The notes beneath the pieces are model-generated. The model did not search any database. It saw only the letters and a program-made list of their open reading frames with translations, and was not told the DNA's origin. This document shows, one piece after another, positions 46,513-56,292 of a stretch of 64,000 nucleotides of DNA (positions are counted from its first letter, which is position 1; the number at the start of each line of letters is the position of its first letter). The position numbers and the translations under genes were made by a program. The stretch lies in contig NZ_JACGXL010000001.1 in NCBI RefSeq assembly GCF_014138265.1, forward strand, positions 1,062,525 to 1,126,524, given 5' to 3'. Source of the DNA: Dokdonella fugitiva. GTDB taxonomy: Bacteria; Pseudomonadota; Gammaproteobacteria; Xanthomonadales; Rhodanobacteraceae.

Positions 46513-47154
46513 TCACGTCCAGTCCGCGTGCTTCTCCTCGAGCGCAAGCTGCGCCATCGCGTGGCGGTAGCGTTCCATGTACGCAATGCGGTCGCCGTCG
46601 AAGTGCAGCGGCTCGCCGACGAAGATGTCGACGAAGAACGGCACGATCATCCATTCGCCTTTCGGCAGGGCCTTGCCGAGTCCGTAGGTGTAGACGGGGA
46701 CCACGGGGACGTCGGGCCGGCGTTCGGCGATGCGCGCGAGGCCGGTCTTGAATTCGGCGAGTTGCTCGGGTTCGCCGCGCGAGCCTTCCGGGAAGAACAC
46801 GAGGATCTCGCCGCGTTCGAGCGCGGCGGCGATCGGCGCGAGCAGGTCTTCCTTGTCGTGCGTGCGCTGGCGGTTGAGCGGGACGATGCCGACGACGTTG
46901 AGCGCGAACCACGCGAGCAGCTTGTTGCGCAGGAAGTAGTCGGCGGCGGCGACCGGGCGCACCTTGGGCAGCAGGCGCAGCGGCAGCAGGCTGATCATCG
47001 CCATCGCGTCGAGATGGCTGTTGTGGTTGGCGGCGAGGATCGCCGGCCCGCGCTTGGGCAGGCGTTCGCGATGGCGCACGTTGAGGCCGAGCACGAACAG
47101 CACGACGAGGCGCACGAGCACGCCGTAGAAGAACAGTCGCAGCAGGTAGCCCAT
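46513..47154 (-). CDS. 1-Acylglycerol-3-phosphate acyltransferase-like (PlsC family)
   Basis: 213 residues from ATG 47154. The HX4D catalytic motif is NHNSHLDAM, and the substrate motif VFFPEGSRGEPEQL follows; an N-terminal membrane anchor precedes. It transfers acyl chains in phospholipid synthesis. It is the last gene in a reverse-strand group with two phospholipid enzymes upstream, 79 bases from the CdsA-like gene. Confidence 0.88.
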   Translation of the reverse strand: MGYLLRLFFYGVLVRLVVLFVLGLNVRHRERLPKRGPAILAANHNSHLDAMAMISLLPLRLLPKVRPVAAADYFLRNKLLAWFALNVVGIVPLNRQRTHDKEDLLAPIAAALERGEILVFFPEGSRGEPEQLAEFKTGLARIAERRPDVPVVPVYTYGLGKALPKGEWMIVPFFVDIFVGEPLHFDGDRIAYMERYRHAMAQLALEEKHADWT

Positions 47155-47233
47155 CGTTGCCGTTGCTCCGGTGCATGCCACCGTGCGTCGCCGCCATCCG
47201 CTTTCGCGGGAACGACGCCGGGTGGAGGCTGCT

Positions 47234-48183
<950 letters not shown>

Positions 48184-48187
<4 letters not shown>

Positions 48188-48801
48188 GCGGCATCTCCTT
48201 TCGTGCGCACTTCCAGCAGCGCGCGGCGCGCGCGCGTGACGATCGCGAGTGCTCCGAGCGCGACGGCAATCCACAGTGGCCAGCCGAGCCACGCGAGCGG
48301 CGCCCAGCCGAATCCGTACACGAGGCCGATCGCGCCGACGACGAACGCGCGGTCGCTCTTGCCGAAACCGTCGTAGCGGCGACTCGCGCCGATCTGCACG
48401 CCGATCACGCCGGTCATCTCGACGACGACCCCGAGCAGCACGAACACGACGATCGCGGCCACCGGGAAGCCGGGCCGCAGGGCGAGCGGCAGGTACATCG
48501 CGGCGTCGCCGACGACGTCGCCGAGTTCGTTGAGGATCGCGCCGAGTTTCGACTGCTGCGCGTGCTCGCGCGCGAGCATGCCGTCGATCGCGTTGAACGC
48601 CATGCGCAGGAACAGCGCGACCGGCAACAGCAGCAGGATGCGCGGATCGTCGACGAGCGCGAGCGCGGCGCCGACCGCCGCGCACAGCACGACCGCGAGC
48701 ACGGTGACCTGGTTCGCGGTGACGCCGGCGCGCGCGAGCGCGTTCACGAGCGGGCGCAGCAGCCCCTGGAAGGCCGGTTTCAGCTGATAGATGCTCGGCA
48801 C
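48184..48801 (-). CDS. ynbA: CDP-alcohol phosphatidyltransferase, YnbA-like
   Basis: 205 residues from GTG 48801, chosen because the homologous region begins IYQLKPAFQGLLRP; an ATG at 48849 adds 16 doubtful residues. The CDP-OH motif reads NAIDGMLAREHAQQSKL then GAILNELGDVVGD: the first aspartate of the usual DxxDG is asparagine, and the GxxxD position is GAILN. This substituted pattern is also that of E. coli YnbA. The product headgroup is unknown. Confidence 0.85.
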
Positions 48802-48897
48802 GCGTGCGTGTCCATCGGACGCCGGGCCGGCGTCCCTCCCCGCGCCCATCCTACCCGAGCGCGACGCGGACGCGTCAAGGATGCCCGCACGCAGCGG

Positions 48898-51117
48898 TCA
48901 CTTGCGCGCGGCTCTCGCCTTCGTTGCCGCCTTCGCGCGCGGTTTCGCTTCCGGCTTCGCGCCCTTCCTGCCGACCTCCGCCAGCAGCGGCGCGCACTGC
49001 TTCTCCTCGTCGCTGCCGGGTGCGATCAGCGGCACGACCGCGGCCGCCGGCGCGGCCGCGACACCGAGGCCGATCGCCGCGCCGACGCGCAGCAGCAGCT
49101 GCTTCTTCTCGACGCTGACGTCGACGTGCTCGAAGGTGCCGGCGACGCGCAACGGCGAGCGCAGGGTGAGCATGCGCAAGCCGCTCGCGCGCGGGCGCAA
49201 CACGAGGTCGAGCTTTTCGTCGCCGAGGTCGATGGCGCCCTCGATGTCGATGCGCGCGTTCTCGGTGTCGAACACGAACAGGTCGGCGACCGCACGCCCG
49301 TCCTCGACCGTGAACACGGCCGCCGCGCAATCGATATGCACGGGCGGGTCGCCGCGCAGCTTGGCGAAGAACGTGTTGAGCACGTTGAGGCCTGCCTTCT
49401 CGATCGTCGACTCGCTGACCTCGCCGTCGGCCATGACGACCTTGAGCGAACCGTCGGCGCTGCCGAGGATCGCCGCGATCGAATTGCCGGTGCCGTCGAG
49501 CTCGATGTCGCCGTTGACCTGGCCGAGGCTCTTGGAGAGACCGTCGCTCGCCTCGAACAGGCGCGCGAGCGCGAGCCTGCGTGCGGCGAGTTTCACCGAG
49601 CCCTTCGCCGGGTGCGGCCCGGAATCGATGCGCACGCGACCGTCGACGCGACCGCCGGCCATGCCGAAGCGCAACGGTTCGAGCGTGAGCACGCCGTCCT
49701 GCATGCGGATGCGCGTGTCGACGTCGCTGATCGGCTGTTCCTCGTTGCGGATCACGCGCTTGCCGCTGAAATGCACGTCGGCGTCGGCCGCGTGCCAGTG
49801 CTGGACGTCGAACGGCTCGGTCGGCAGCACGCGGCCGGCCGGCTGCGCGGCGTGGTCACCGCGCGCGGCACGGTCCTCGGCGCTGCCGGCGCCGACCACG
49901 GCGCCGAGGTCGCGCAGGCGCAGCAGCGTCGAGTCGACGTCGCCGCTCAAGGTCGGACGTGGCTCGCCGGAGCGATAGGTGAGCGTTCCAGCCAGATCGC
50001 TGCCGCCGACGCGCGCGCTGAAATCCTCGTAGCGCAGCGAGGTCCGGTTCGGACGGAAATGTCCGGCGAGCCGGCCGACCGTCGCGTACGGCGGCGATTT
50101 CGGCAGTGCGATGCCGAGGATGTCGTAGAGGTTCGCGAGGTTGCGCCCGCTGATCCACAGGCGCATGTCGACCGCGTCGGGACTGGTCGGGTCGGTGACC
50201 GTGCCGGTCAACGCGATCTGCGTGGAACCGACGTCGATGTCGGCGCGCAACGGGAACGGTTCCGGCTTGCGCAGCGCGAGCACGCCGCCGAAGCGACCCT
50301 TGCCCGACAGGGCCATGCCGGCGAGCGTGCCCTTCACGTCGAACGCGAAACGATAGGGCGGCGGCTTCACCGCCTTGCCGCGTTCCTCGCGGCGCTGCTC
50401 GCGTTCGCGGGCCGCGTCGCGCAGGCGTTCGGCCGCGGCCTTGCCGACGCGCTGGATCACCTCGCGGCGCGTGCTCGGGTCGTCGCCGTCGACGCGCTCG
50501 CCGAATTCGACCGGCGCCGCGAGCGGTTCGATCGTCGCGTGGACGTCGAGCCGGCGCTGCGCGTCGTGCACGTCGACGTCGCCGGCGCCGAAGACGATGT
50601 CGCCGAGCGCGACGCTCCACGCGCCTGGGGCGCCGTCGGCGGCGTCGAAGGTCCAGTTGTCGCTGCCGTCGGCGCGTCGCTCGACGTCGATGCGCGGCCC
50701 GCTGATGCGGATCGTCGGCAGGTCGATGCGGTGCCACAGCAGGGGCCACGCGCGCACGTCGGCATCGAGGCCGTCGAGCTCCGCGGCCGTGGGCGCGCGT
50801 GCCCAGTCCGCGTTCGCCACGCGCACCCCGGATGCGCGCACGTGGAAGCCCGGCGACCAGACCGTGTCGTCGCCGTCGGCGCGTTTCCATTGCCAGGCGA
50901 CCGCGAGATCGCCGTCGATCGTCACCGTGCGACCGAGCGCGCTGCCGGCATGACCGGCGAGCCAGGGCTTGGCGCGATTCCAGTCGAACGTCGCGACGAA
51001 CGCGAGCAGCGCCAGCGGCAGCAGCACCACGGCCGCTGCAGCGACGAGCACTACGCGCCCGAAGCGCGCGGCGCGCGGCGTGGATGCCGTGCCTGGCCCC
51101 GGCTCAGGCGTCGACAT
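48898..51117 (-). CDS. AsmA-family protein
   Basis: 739 residues: one N-terminal membrane helix (VVLVAAAAVVLLPLALLAFV), then an AsmA N-terminal domain (LAGHAGSALGRTVTIDGDLAV) and a long beta-repeat region ending in the AsmA C-terminal domain (GEVSESTIEKAGLNVLNTFF, DLGDEKLDLVLRPRA). A Lys/Ala-rich tail follows. AsmA proteins sit in the inner membrane and act in lipid trafficking to the outer membrane. Neighbouring phospholipid genes fit that role. Confidence 0.88.
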   Translation of the reverse strand: MSTPEPGPGTASTPRAARFGRVVLVAAAAVVLLPLALLAFVATFDWNRAKPWLAGHAGSALGRTVTIDGDLAVAWQWKRADGDDTVWSPGFHVRASGVRVANADWARAPTAAELDGLDADVRAWPLLWHRIDLPTIRISGPRIDVERRADGSDNWTFDAADGAPGAWSVALGDIVFGAGDVDVHDAQRRLDVHATIEPLAAPVEFGERVDGDDPSTRREVIQRVGKAAAERLRDAAREREQRREERGKAVKPPPYRFAFDVKGTLAGMALSGKGRFGGVLALRKPEPFPLRADIDVGSTQIALTGTVTDPTSPDAVDMRLWISGRNLANLYDILGIALPKSPPYATVGRLAGHFRPNRTSLRYEDFSARVGGSDLAGTLTYRSGEPRPTLSGDVDSTLLRLRDLGAVVGAGSAEDRAARGDHAAQPAGRVLPTEPFDVQHWHAADADVHFSGKRVIRNEEQPISDVDTRIRMQDGVLTLEPLRFGMAGGRVDGRVRIDSGPHPAKGSVKLAARRLALARLFEASDGLSKSLGQVNGDIELDGTGNSIAAILGSADGSLKVVMADGEVSESTIEKAGLNVLNTFFAKLRGDPPVHIDCAAAVFTVEDGRAVADLFVFDTENARIDIEGAIDLGDEKLDLVLRPRASGLRMLTLRSPLRVAGTFEHVDVSVEKKQLLLRVGAAIGLGVAAAPAAAVVPLIAPGSDEEKQCAPLLAEVGRKGAKPEAKPRAKAATKARAARK

Positions 51118-51321
51118 GCGGGGTGCTCGGGCCCGGAGCGACCTTCAAGGCCCGGTGCCGGGGCGGCGATGCGGGCAACACGGTACGGCGGCAGGTCGGC
51201 ATGCATCCTCGCGGCGCGGGATCGGTGGCCCGATGCTAGCCCGCGTAGTCTGAGCGCTGCCCGACTTGGCGGACGCGGCCGCCGCCGCTACATTGCGCGT
51301 CCGCTCCATCGTGTGTGCCGC

Positions 51322-52443
51322 ATGTCCGACGCCCGCCAGTGGTTCGCCCTGCCCTCGCCGTTCCGCATGAAGCGCGGCGGCGACATCGTCGGCGCGCGCC
51401 TCGCCTACGAAACCTGGGGTGCGCTCTCCACCGCGCGCGACAACGCGCTGCTGGTCCTCACCGGCCTTTCGCCGAGCGCGCACGCGGCCTCCAACGTGGC
51501 CGACCCCTCGCCGGGCTGGTGGGAGGAGATGATCGGACCGGGCAAGCCCATCGACACGAACCGCTGGTTCGTGATCTGCGTGAACACGCTCGGCAGCTGC
51601 AAGGGCTCGACCGGCCCGGCCGACGTGAACCCGGCGACCGGCGAGGTGTATCGCCTCGACTTCCCCGAGCTCACGCTCGAGGACGCCGCCAACGCGGCGT
51701 TCGAACTCGTGCGCGGGCTCGGTATCGAACGCCTCGACTGCCTGCTCGGCAATTCGATGGGCGGCATGACCGCGCTCGCCTACCTCGCGCAGCACCCCGG
51801 CAGCGCGCGCCGCCACATCAGCATCTCGACCGCGCCGCAGGCGCAGCCGTTCGCGATCGCGATCCGCTCGCTGCAGCGCGAGGCGATCCGCCTCGACCCG
51901 AACTGGAACCAGGGCCGCTACGACGACGACCACTACCCCGAAGCGGGCATGTCGATCGCGCGCAAGCTCGGCGTGATCACCTATCGCTCGGCGATGGAAT
52001 GGGTCGGGCGCTTCGCGCGCATCCGGCTCGAGTCGGACCAGCGCGACGACGATCCGTTCGGCTTCGAGTTCCAGGTCGAGTCCTACCTCGCCGGCCACGC
52101 GCGCCGCTTCGTGCGCGGCTTCGACCCCAACAGCTACCTCTATCTTTCGCGCGCGAGCGACTGGTTCGACCTCGCCGAGCATGCGGCGACGGGGCCCGGC
52201 CCCGGCAGCGTCGAGTCGGTGCTGAAGGGACTCGCGGTCGAACGCGCGCTCGTGATCGGCGTCGAAACCGACATCCTGTTCCCGCTGCCGCAGCAGGAGC
52301 AGATCGCCGACGGCCTGCGCGCCGGCGGCGCCGAGGTCGAGTTCGTCGCGCTCGACAGCCCGCAGGGGCACGACGCGTTCCTCGTCGACATCGCGCGTTT
52401 CGGCGCGGCGATCTCCGCGTTCCTCGACCGCACGGCGCGCTGA
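51322..52443 (+). CDS. metX: MetX-family O-acyltransferase (serine or homoserine)
   Basis: 373 residues, alpha/beta hydrolase fold. The nucleophile elbow is GNSMGGM; NTLGSCKGSTGP and the terminal catalytic pair ETDILFPL and GHDAF are present. MetX enzymes acetylate homoserine, but some Xanthomonadales members are serine O-succinyltransferases acting in cysteine synthesis; the SCKGSTG loop seems closer to these than to the GGCxGTTG of acetyltransferases. The specificity remains undecided. Upstream, divergent asmA leaves a 200-base promoter region. Confidence 0.85.
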   Translation: MSDARQWFALPSPFRMKRGGDIVGARLAYETWGALSTARDNALLVLTGLSPSAHAASNVADPSPGWWEEMIGPGKPIDTNRWFVICVNTLGSCKGSTGPADVNPATGEVYRLDFPELTLEDAANAAFELVRGLGIERLDCLLGNSMGGMTALAYLAQHPGSARRHISISTAPQAQPFAIAIRSLQREAIRLDPNWNQGRYDDDHYPEAGMSIARKLGVITYRSAMEWVGRFARIRLESDQRDDDPFGFEFQVESYLAGHARRFVRGFDPNSYLYLSRASDWFDLAEHAATGPGPGSVESVLKGLAVERALVIGVETDILFPLPQQEQIADGLRAGGAEVEFVALDSPQGHDAFLVDIARFGAAISAFLDRTAR

Positions 52444-52598
52444 CCGCCGCGTCGCGCGGCGATCCTTCCCACCCGGATGCTCCGCCGCCGCGGCCGGCCC
52501 GTCGCAGCGCGTTGTCCCCTCGCGGCACGCGCTTCCGTTGGCTTGGACAGGCGCGGGCGGAACGCCCGGCGTCGACCGCTCCGCCGACGGGATCGTCC

Positions 52599-52904
52599 AT
52601 GCGCACACGCACGCCGTCCACCTTTCGCGCCACTCGCCAGCGACGCGTCATCGCCGTCGCCGCGTTCGTCGGCCTCGCGACCTGCGGCCTCGCCGCGGCG
52701 CAGGTCGTCGCGAACGTGATCGCCGGTGGCGGCGGCGTCAGCCATTCCGCGGGCGGTTGCCGCACGCTCGAAGGCAGCGTCGGCGAACCCGTGGTCGGCG
52801 TGTCGTCCGGCGCGGGCTTCTCCGTACATGCGGGTTACTGGGCCGGAGCGGGCGGCGCGCATCGCGATTCCCTCTTTCGCAACGGCTTCGAGGAATGCCA
52901 ATGA
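52599..52904 (+). CDS. Small secreted protein with LFRNGFE tail
   Basis: 101 residues from ATG 52599. Signal peptide TRQRRVIAVAAFVGLATCGLAAA. The mature 65 residues contain GGGGVSHSAGGCRTLEGSVGEP and GFSVHAGYW, a compact glycine-rich motif, and end HRDSLFRNGFEECQ. The stop overlaps the next gene's ATG, so it is co-expressed with the repeat protein downstream. Function unknown. Confidence 0.72.
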   Translation: MRTRTPSTFRATRQRRVIAVAAFVGLATCGLAAAQVVANVIAGGGGVSHSAGGCRTLEGSVGEPVVGVSSGAGFSVHAGYWAGAGGAHRDSLFRNGFEECQ

Positions 52905-53782
52905 ACCGACCGATGCCCCTCCCCGCGCGGCTTCGCCTGCGGAGCGCGCTCCTCGCGCTCGCGCTCGCGGCGACGCCGGCCTTCGCCGCTCCGCAGTTGC
53001 CCGACTTCGTCTACCAGGGTCGCCTGCAGGAGAACGGCGCGCCGGCGGACGGCCACTTCGATCTGTCCTTCGCGCTCTACGACGCGCCGAGCGGTGGCAA
53101 CCAGGTCGGCGTCGCCATCGATGAAATCGACTACCCCGTCGACGACGGCGTCTTCAGCATCTCGCTGGGTTTCCCGGGCGCATTCACCGGTACGCAGCTC
53201 TACCTGCAGGTGTCGGTCGAAGGAATACCGATGCTGCCGCGCCAGCCGGTCGCGACGACGCCGGTCGCGCAGTTCACGCTGAGCGGCACGACCGGACCCG
53301 CGGGCGGCGACCTCGCGGGCACCTATCCGAATCCGTCGATCGCGTTCGGCGCCGTCACCAACGGCAAGCTCGCCGCCGGCTCCGTGACCGGCTCGAAGAT
53401 CTTCGATGGCGCGGTCACGGCCAGCAAGATCGCGACGGGCGCGGTCGGTTCCGACGAGATCGCCAACGGCGCGGTCGGCACCAGCCAGATCGCGAGCGAC
53501 AGCGTCACGCGCGGCAAGATCGCCGGCGGCTACTCCAACGGCGCGATCGCGATCACGGTCTCCGCGCACGACTGCAACGACTACAACATCAGCGTGCCGG
53601 GAACGCAGGCCGGCGACATCCCGATCTTCGTGACGCAGGCGGGCGCGACGATGCCGGGCGGCATGATCGTCACGGCGCTGAATGCGCCGAGCGCCGGCAC
53701 GGTGAAGCTGCGTGCGTGCAATACGACCGGCGCCACGCTCTCCTCCGGCGACGTGCCGGTCTACGTCATCACCCTGCGCTGA
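52901..53782 (+). CDS. Secreted protein with six decapeptide repeats
   Basis: 293 residues; signal peptide ends near TPAFA-A. Residues 33-130 form a domain (VYQGRLQENGAPADGHFDLSFALYD) seen in many exported proteins; GGDLAGTYPNPSI, common in tail-fibre-like proteins, is at about 136-147. Residues 151-210 are six ungapped ten-residue repeats of the pattern xVTxxKIxxG. A C-terminal beta domain follows. The repeat likely forms a beta-solenoid stalk. Partner or substrate unknown. Confidence 0.8.
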   Translation: MNRPMPLPARLRLRSALLALALAATPAFAAPQLPDFVYQGRLQENGAPADGHFDLSFALYDAPSGGNQVGVAIDEIDYPVDDGVFSISLGFPGAFTGTQLYLQVSVEGIPMLPRQPVATTPVAQFTLSGTTGPAGGDLAGTYPNPSIAFGAVTNGKLAAGSVTGSKIFDGAVTASKIATGAVGSDEIANGAVGTSQIASDSVTRGKIAGGYSNGAIAITVSAHDCNDYNISVPGTQAGDIPIFVTQAGATMPGGMIVTALNAPSAGTVKLRACNTTGATLSSGDVPVYVITLR

Positions 53783-53982
53783 CCGCTCGACCGAGGCCGC
53801 CTGCGCGGTGGGCAGGATCGTCCCATGCGCGATCCATGGACGGATCCACCTCCGGGCATGCGGGAACCGCCGTCCGACGCAGGCCGCTCGCGGGATCGCG
53901 GCGCGCGCAGGACCCACCATCGCGACACCCTGCTAGAATCTGCGCCACCGACTCAACGCCCTGTCCGTCCGGGTATACCACC

Positions 53983-54561
53983 ATGCTCTCGCTCGAATTC
54001 CCCGGCGCCCGCCAGCTGATCGCCGCGATCGACGCAGCCGTGCTGCTGCCCGACGAGGGCGCGACGACCGACGCGCTGCGCCACGCGCTGTGCAAGCTCA
54101 TCCGCGACCCGAACGTGCAACTGCCCGCGTGCGTGTTCGAGCGCGAGGACGACCACTACGCGCGGCGCGAGCTCTACCGCAGCGAAGAACACGGCTACAG
54201 CGTCGTCGCGATGACCTGGGGCCCGGGCCAGGGCACGCCGATCCACGACCACGCCGGCCAATGGTGCGTCGAGGGTGTCTGGCAGGGCTTCCTCGAGATC
54301 ACGCCGTACGAGCTCGTCGAATCGCGCGACGGCCGCTACCGCTTCGAGCCGCGCGGCACGATGAACGCGGGCGCGGGTTCCGCGGGCAGCCTGATCCCGC
54401 CGCACGAGTACCACACGATCCTCAACCCGAGCGACGACGCGAACGCGGTGTCGCTGCACATCTACCGCCGCACGCTCGAGAACTGCCTCAAGTTCTACCC
54501 GACCGGCGCCGGCTGGTACCGCTGCGACGAGTGCCAGCTCGCCCTCGACAGCACGCACTGA
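53983..54561 (+). CDS. Cysteine dioxygenase-family protein
   Basis: 192 residues, cupin fold. The iron-binding histidines are His88 and His90 (PIHDHAGQW) and His144 (PHEYH). Cys95 and Tyr161 occupy the positions of the Cys-Tyr crosslink of mammalian enzymes, and Arg61 (HYARREL) the carboxylate-binding arginine. It converts cysteine or a related thiol to a sulfinic acid. ATG 53983 is preferred to the longer frame upstream. Confidence 0.88.
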   Translation: MLSLEFPGARQLIAAIDAAVLLPDEGATTDALRHALCKLIRDPNVQLPACVFEREDDHYARRELYRSEEHGYSVVAMTWGPGQGTPIHDHAGQWCVEGVWQGFLEITPYELVESRDGRYRFEPRGTMNAGAGSAGSLIPPHEYHTILNPSDDANAVSLHIYRRTLENCLKFYPTGAGWYRCDECQLALDSTH

Positions 54562-54611
54562 CGGCTTTGCCGTATACTGCGCGACCCCGCGCGGGCGCCT
54601 CGCGCGGTCCG

Positions 54612-54696
54612 TGCCGAAGTGGCGGAATCGGTAGACGCAGCGGACTCAAAATCCGCCGCCCTTAAAAGCGTGTGGGTTCGAGTCCCACCTTCGGCA
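54612..54696 (+). tRNA. tRNA-Leu (anticodon CAA)
   Basis: 85 bases from GCCGAAG (acceptor) to CTTCGGC plus discriminator A at 54696. The D arm (GGCGGAATCGGTAGACGC), anticodon stem-loop GCGGA-CTCAAAA-TCCGC with CAA at 54647-54649, a long variable arm and the T loop GGTTCGAGTCC are present. Reads UUG codons. CCA is not encoded. Confidence 0.97.
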
Positions 54697-54849
54697 TGAC
54701 CCAACGGTTTCGCTGCACCCGGTCCCGTCCCGCAGCGTACAGAGGTCGGATCGAAAGCCTGCAAAACGCGGGCTGTCCCCAAGCGTCCGGCAATACCCGG
54801 GTTCCGGTCCTTGCAGCCGGCGCGCAATGCGAGGGTCTCGTGCGTGACC

Positions 54850-54990
54850 CGGAGCCTCCTCCTCCGAAGAGTTCGCCCACGCTCGCTTCTGCGCGGCCTT
54901 CTTCGAGACGCCGTGTTTCTCGTATCCCTCCTCGATGTGCTAGGCCTGGCGCTTCTGCTTGGAGCCATAGCTCGATTTGTCCCCGCGTGG
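54850..54990 (-). pseudogene. Broken small cationic protein gene
   Basis: On the reverse strand a frame reads SSYGSKQKRQA, stop, HIEEGYEKHGVSKKAAQKRAWA, matching a widespread small basic protein (KRQAEHIEEGYEKxGVS...RAWATV) with its glutamate codon changed to TAG at 54940-54942. No initiation codon in frame is convincing, and the C-terminal part diverges into an acidic stretch. So it is a dead copy or fragment. The rest of 54697-55029 contains nothing else I can support. Confidence 0.65.
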
Positions 54991-55029
54991 CCTGTTGACC
55001 TCCGGCGCTGGGCGCTGATCGAAACGAAC

Positions 55030-55353
55030 TCAGGAAGCGTGCAGACAGGCATCCTGCCAGTGCACCAGAATCCCGATCGAGGCCAGTCGCGGCGCTACGC
55101 ACGCGCGCAGGTCATCTGCAATGTCCTCGACGTCGATGTACTCACCGTAGATGCCGACGATTTCATCCACCGAATGGTCGGCTGCGTAAGCGGTGGGCTG
55201 CGCAATGACGTTGCCCTGGCGGTCGATGAACACCGTTGTCGGTACGCCGAAATTGCGAATCGCCTTGCGCGCGTCCTTGGCGAGGCGTCGAGGTTCAGCC
55301 GAGATCATCCCCAGTTTCGCCGGCGAGAAAAGCGAATCGATCATGTCGTGCAT
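55030..55353 (-). CDS. Small protein, unknown
   Basis: 107 residues: an N-terminal basic region (AEPRRLAKDARKAIRNFGVPT), a beta core (TVFIDRQGNVIAQPTAYAA) resembling a thioredoxin-like strand pair without cysteine site, and an acidic helical C-terminus (YIDVEDIADDLRACVAP). The C-terminal EDI.DDLRA stretch recurs in the gene at 63498. No cofactor or catalytic motif. Confidence 0.6.
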   Translation of the reverse strand: MHDMIDSLFSPAKLGMISAEPRRLAKDARKAIRNFGVPTTVFIDRQGNVIAQPTAYAADHSVDEIVGIYGEYIDVEDIADDLRACVAPRLASIGILVHWQDACLHAS

Positions 55354-55513
55354 GGCGAGTCCTCAATGTTCATGGCGGGAACGAACCCTAGCCAGCTGAA
55401 CAATCGCTCGACAACAGGAAAAAATTTCCGTTCATCTTCGCGTTCAGATTGGCTCGAAGAACGGCGACCGCCATCACGGCGATTCGAGATGCTTTCACGA
55501 GCCACGCACGCCT

Positions 55514-55783
55514 CTAGTCGGATCTGGCCAGCGTTGCCTCGCAATAGCCGCGCAACCGCACGAGCGAGAGCTGCGCGTATTGCGACATGACTGCCGCAGG
55601 CCCGAGGCGAAGCTCGTGCACAGCGTCCAGGCATTTGGACTTGAGCACGGCGTCGTCGGTGCACGTCAAGATCACGCTGAGGAGGTCACAGATGGCGTCT
55701 TCCGGCACATATTCGCCTTCCGCCCTGAGGAGCAGGTCGAGGGCTTCACGGTGATACTGGAACCGATCCGCAGCCATGCCCAT
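55514..55783 (-). CDS. Small helical protein, unknown
   Basis: 89 residues (ATG at 55783; a second ATG two codons on). All helix, acidic, one to three cysteines (DAICDLLSVILTCTDDAVLKSKCLDAVHELRLG). Four bases from the next reverse-strand gene, so likely co-transcribed. No family recognised. Confidence 0.62.
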   Translation of the reverse strand: MGMAADRFQYHREALDLLLRAEGEYVPEDAICDLLSVILTCTDDAVLKSKCLDAVHELRLGPAAVMSQYAQLSLVRLRGYCEATLARSD

Positions 55784-55786
55784 AGC

Positions 55787-56005
55787 TCAGATGTCCAGCG
55801 CTTGCACCTTACTCAAAGCCCGGCGGAACTCGGCCCATTCGAGGAATGTCGGCGCGTAGACGGTCGCGCTCGGCAACGCCTGCACCTCGCTCACCTCGTA
55901 GACCACTCGACCGCCGTGTTGGTCGAAAGCTTCGATGTGCGCAGGAGTGCCGTCGACATTGAGCACGATTCCGTGCGCTGGCCCGCCCACCAGTACGATT
56001 CGCAC
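55787..56005 (-). CDS. 72-residue protein, first of a paralogous pair
   Basis: 72 residues from a GTG at 56005. The start is chosen because the paralogue at 57822 has exactly the same length and aligns without gaps from VRIVLVGGPAHGIVL to the end (FRRALSKVQALDI). About half the residues are identical by hand count. The N-terminal VGGPAHGIVL looks like a beta hairpin of a small ligand-binding or structural domain. Longer in-frame starts are rejected. Confidence 0.75.
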   Translation of the reverse strand: MRIVLVGGPAHGIVLNVDGTPAHIEAFDQHGGRVVYEVSEVQALPSATVYAPTFLEWAEFRRALSKVQALDI

Positions 56006-56292
56006 CAAGCCCCCAGAACTCAGTCCGTGGGCGTACATTACATCCGCCAACGGGCCCATGTGTAGTCCAGCGGGTTCCGCGGCAGCAGGGACGATCGGCG
56101 TGCGATTGGGCCGACGCGTCGACCACGAACCTGCGGCGTGATCGCAAGCCCGGTGCCTGATGCACCGACGCGCGCCGGACGCTGCCGGACGACGCAACCC
56201 GACGCAGCCGGCGCGGTACTCATCCAGGACGGCGGCAGCTCTGCGGCCGGGGCGGCCATATGCCGCATCTCCGCCTGCGGGCCTCGGGGATA

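Noticed and set aside
54662-55102. Reverse frame ending in VGLEPTRF
   Set aside because: This phrase is the well-known false translation of the tRNA T arm; the frame covers tRNA-Leu.
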